64,000 bases of DNA from contig CAJNDS010002779.1 in NCBI GenBank assembly GCA_905221605.1, positions 295,177 through 359,176 on the forward strand, in the 5' to 3' direction. The position numbers and the translations under genes are program-made. Of the stretch, positions 61,001 through 64,000 are shown piece after piece. This DNA is from Symbiodinium natans. Lineage: Eukaryota; Sar; Dinophyceae; Suessiales; Symbiodiniaceae. The notes beneath the pieces are model-generated. The model made no database searches. It was not told the DNA's origin and worked only from the letters and a program-made list of their open reading frames with translations. The number at the start of each line of letters is the position of its first letter. The first letter of the stretch is position 1.

Positions 61001-61930
61001 TGAAATGCGAGAACAACTTCGAAGGCAGGCTTGGGCATCTGTTTCAGGCAGGTGGCATGGTTGCCTTGAACCCATTGAACAGCAAAGCCTACACAGCCTT
61101 TGTCGTGCTTTTCTGTCCAAAGGTATTAGCTGAAAGAATGGCCTTAGAGCAGAATGGACTCAAGTGTGACAGGAACTGTCATAATTCGCCATCTAAGCTA
61201 TTGCATGCTGAGCAATGTTCGTCAATGTCGGGCTTGAAAGCTCTCTAAGGGATCGCTGGGGTGCTGCCACGCTCCCCAATGAGCTGGCACCAAAAAGGCG
61301 CAAGACCTATGCTGCTCGGACCGCCAGACCGTCATTTGTTGCAGCTTCAGACAAAATGCAACTCTACAAGGTCGGAAGCTCGAAAGGCTTAAGTTGCATG
61401 TCTTTACAAGCGCCTGTTCTCCAATCAACTGTTTAGACATAGGGTCGTGGGCAGGGGCGGGCTCGCTAGTCCTGAGAGATGAAATCCCAAACGGGAGCCC
61501 CGAGCTCGGCGCTACACAGGTGCAGCATCCTCGGCACACTAGACGGCTATGCAGCAAAACCCATGCTGCTTCTCCTTTCTGATCCGTCCGTGGGCGGCAA
61601 GCCCACTGGGCTTGAACATGACATGAAGAGGGGGCCTGCTCAAAAGGGGTAGGTGTAGTATCAACATCGCTGACTTGATCTCTGCGCACCGCCTGAAAAA
61701 CAGCTCCGGCCCATCCGCGCTGTGAAACCTGAAGACTGCTCTAGGTCCCGTAGGTTCCAGTCAGAGCCGGCACAGTGAAGGCACTGCAAAATGCGATAGT
61801 TACCGCAAAGTGCGATAGTTACCGCCGTGGCTCGCATCCCTCCACCTTTAATGGCAAGTCTTGGGAGCCTCAACTGGTGACCCGCAAAATCAACATCTGA
61901 GCCGCATCCGCAAGTCAAATCAGTGGGACC
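58096..61930. other. Unique interval, no recognised gene
   Basis: It includes a 177-codon plus frame (58,108-58,641), a 155-codon minus frame (61,222-61,689) and many overlapping shorter ones, none recognised. Local duplications are GGGCCCCCTGCGAAGG twice at ~59,758-59,798 and GAAGCTGAC in three tandem copies at ~60,832-60,860. Confidence 0.5.
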
Positions 61931-62815
61931 TCATGGCCCTCTCATGGCCACCATCGAAACCCCTGAAACTCGACGTCTGCCGGAGCCACTGTCAGGCCGA
62001 ATCAGCAGGGCGTGGCATAGTTGAAGCGTGGAAGTATCACGATGTATCCAAGCACATATGGGGAGCACGGCCAAGCTTGTTGGATGAATGCCAGGCCGCG
62101 CGGCTTCGGGTCTGCCAAAGCAGTGCAAAAAATGGCCTTGCAGTGTGCCACCCGCAGCGCCGCTCTCTTGTTGCTCGGCTTTTGTGCGGTTGATGTCTCG
62201 TTGCACTTGGGCTGCGATCAGAAGGTCCCATATTAACAGATGATGCAGGAGGGACATTTGCAAGCTTGGGGGCATGTCGCGCAAGTCCGCGATTGTGTTG
62301 TCGAAAGTACGCTTCGATGTCGCGATGGCGTTACGTACCCTGTGCTTTCTGCAGGCCTTATGGTCGAGTCGCGTTGTGAGATGCTTTGCACTTGCCGGCG
62401 TTCTGCAGGGCCGCTGCACAAGCGGCCATGGGCCATGCGTGCTGGAACATCTGCAGAGCTTCAAGCGTTGAACTTTGCAGAGCAGGAGCCCAAATCTGAG
62501 AAGCCGCCCCCCGAAAATTCGCGAAAGCCCTGCGAAAGTCCAGTGAAGGCTTCGGCGAGACGACATGTCTGTCGCCCTCCGAAGACCATCGCTGTGTCTC
62601 TTCATCGCCTCCGCAGGTTGGTACGCTATACACCTGAGATGAGGCGTGAAGCGCCAGCTCAGTACAACCTGCGCGGGGTCCTTTTGTTCCTGTGCGAGTG
62701 GACGAGGATTCAGCCCTACATGACAACTACAGCTACTACCACGGCTGGCACCATGGATGCAGCGTCAGAGCTTTGGGCAGAGTGTCGATTTCCAGACTTA
62801 CATGAAATCCTTTGA
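61931..62815. other. Competing open frames on both strands
   Basis: A 224-codon minus frame (61,931-62,605, with MSLLHHLLIWDLLIAAQVQR) overlaps a 191-codon plus frame (62,240-62,815, with RYTPEMRREAPAQYNLRGVL). At most one can be real. Their length makes this the best place in the right half to look for an exon, but I recognise no family. Confidence 0.25.
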
Positions 62816-64000
62816 CACCGGCCGGTAGGCCAGACTCTGCCCATCCGCACCCCACGGCTTAAGTTGGACTTCGAAAACGCAAGCTCATTGGAGGGAGCTG
62901 CCCAACATGGGCCACTATGCCCTATAACCCCTTAAAAAAGGCCCTGTATAGGGTTGATTACGGGGATTGTAGGGCCGAATAGCCCGTCCTGGGCCATGAT
63001 AAAGCGCGAACGATAGGGGACACTCTGAGAGCGACAACCCACAAGTCAGCTGAGCAAGAAACCTTGACTGTAGCTCAGATTCAACTCAATACTGTGTTGT
63101 GCACGTAGATGGAGTGTCGGAAGTCATGTTACTTTCATGAACCTGTCTGAGTGCGAGACATTCGGGAAGACTGGCTCGCATCCACTCGCATCCACCTCCT
63201 GCCTCCGCATTGCTGGACGCGAAAGCTGCCCCCTTGGAGCCGCAACATCGTCACGCCATCGGCCACCCTAATCCGTAAATCCTGGAAGCTAGAATCTCGA
63301 AGAGAGAAGGCGCCGACTTGTGCGCAAAGTCCACGCTTGCCGTGCCTGGCAGCTGAGAGCCCGTTTTCAGCACCCTGGACAAAGTCCATGTCCATGCTTA
63401 CAAGTACCAGCTCGCCAGCTGAGAGCGAAAAGCCCAGCCAGCTTTCCACACCCTGCTTCATCAGGAATCGCACGCCAATGCTGTCAGAAGCTCGCTTTGG
63501 TACGGTCTCTTGTGTCTGTGATTGGCTGCAAGCCGGCACATGGTCTGCCAAGCCTCAACAAAGAGCCGAAGACTGGACGAAATGGACACATGTCACCTCT
63601 TGCTGCATCAGATTCTTGCCGTAATGTCAATATGCGAAGCATGGCCATGGGCGCAGACCTCCCAAGTACGGCCTATGGGCATGTCGGAAGCTCTGCTTCA
63701 GGGGTGAGCTGGCTTGTCATGCTCAGTGATGTCTGTATGATGCTAGAATCTGACAGAGCGTCTGTCAAATCACACAGGACATGCGACCGGATCTGGAAAC
63801 CTCAGAAACTGAAGACAATCCACGGATGCTGAAGTCAGGGCTTCCAGAACTTCATGTAGCCCACTCCTACATGCCCGATGAATCTCCAGCGCCAGACGTC
63901 ACTCAGAAGCCGCTGCTTGCAAAATGCCACAGACCTAGCTTCAAAAAGCCAATGACCTGGAGAGTGGGCAGCGCAAGCAGTGCGCCGACAGCAGCCAGAC
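62816..64000. other. Unique interval to window end, no recognised gene
   Basis: Overlapping frames up to 170 codons (63,320-63,832 plus) without motifs. A short imperfect hairpin GGCCCT...AGGGCC lies at ~62,940-62,976. Confidence 0.5.

Noticed and set aside
62940-62976. Hairpin GGCCCT...AGGGCC as another family A copy.
   Set aside because: Only six to eight base pairs of arm match and the family A terminal sequence is absent.
1-64000. CRISPR array, operons, prophage or insertion sequences.
   Set aside because: No regularly spaced direct repeats with unique spacers, no clustered co-oriented genes and no transposase-like frame were seen; the sequence is eukaryotic in character.
1-64000. The dinoflagellate spliced-leader sequence as a lineage marker.
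   Set aside because: I looked for the conserved leader word by eye and did not find it, so the dinoflagellate assignment stays an inference.

Overview
This is eukaryotic nuclear DNA with no gene I can name. The plant/alveolate-type telomere motif TTTAGGG (CCCTAAA on the other strand) recurs hundreds of times in interstitial arrays across the first ~42.5 kb. No operon-like or ribosomal structure is visible, intact protein genes are absent, and satellites and duplications are abundant. My best guess is a dinoflagellate (Suessiales-type); a chromerid, another alga or a plant subtelomere is possible. The taxon is an inference from repeat type and gene scarcity only.

Layout. (1) Positions 1-~42,530 are a mosaic in which arrays of 20-500 bp of TTTAGGG-type repeat alternate with non-repetitive islands, mostly 60-180 bp. 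Most islands have one reading frame of protein-like composition, on either strand and in no consistent order, so they look like exon fragments from unrelated genes rather than exons of one gene. One island is the 5' two thirds of a tRNA-Ser(GCU) gene. The commonest arrangement is CCCTAAA array - island - TTTAGGG array, which is how a linear DNA fragment capped by a telomere at both ends would read. By eye about 35 of ~63 islands have it, against about a quarter expected by chance. Short hairpin (MITE-like) elements of at least two families are scattered in the mosaic, and several are split or truncated by telomeric arrays. Larger islands lie at 15.5-16.4, 18.3-19.8 and 27.1-28.7 kb. A ~1 kb CA/GACA microsatellite lies at 8.4-9.4 kb, and several degenerate minisatellites have a short core and variable spacers. 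(2) From ~42.5 to 44.3 kb the telomeric motif fades out. (3) Positions 44.3-64 kb are ordinary-looking unique DNA with tandem repeats of about 240-260 bp and 362 bp, a 265-bp pair, and a duplicated ~0.45 kb block whose copies lie 4 kb apart. Its open frames are short and overlapping, and I recognise none.

Caveat for all exon-like islands. A 30-codon frame free of stops is common by chance when six frames are inspected, and in several islands more than one frame is open. The calls rest on my judgement of amino-acid composition plus frame length. The most persuasive are 20,456-20,851, 33,059-33,238, 37,337-37,639 and 14,958-15,068. Each frame ends soon after entering a perfect array, because all three frames of TTTAGGG and of CCCTAAA contain a stop within seven codons.
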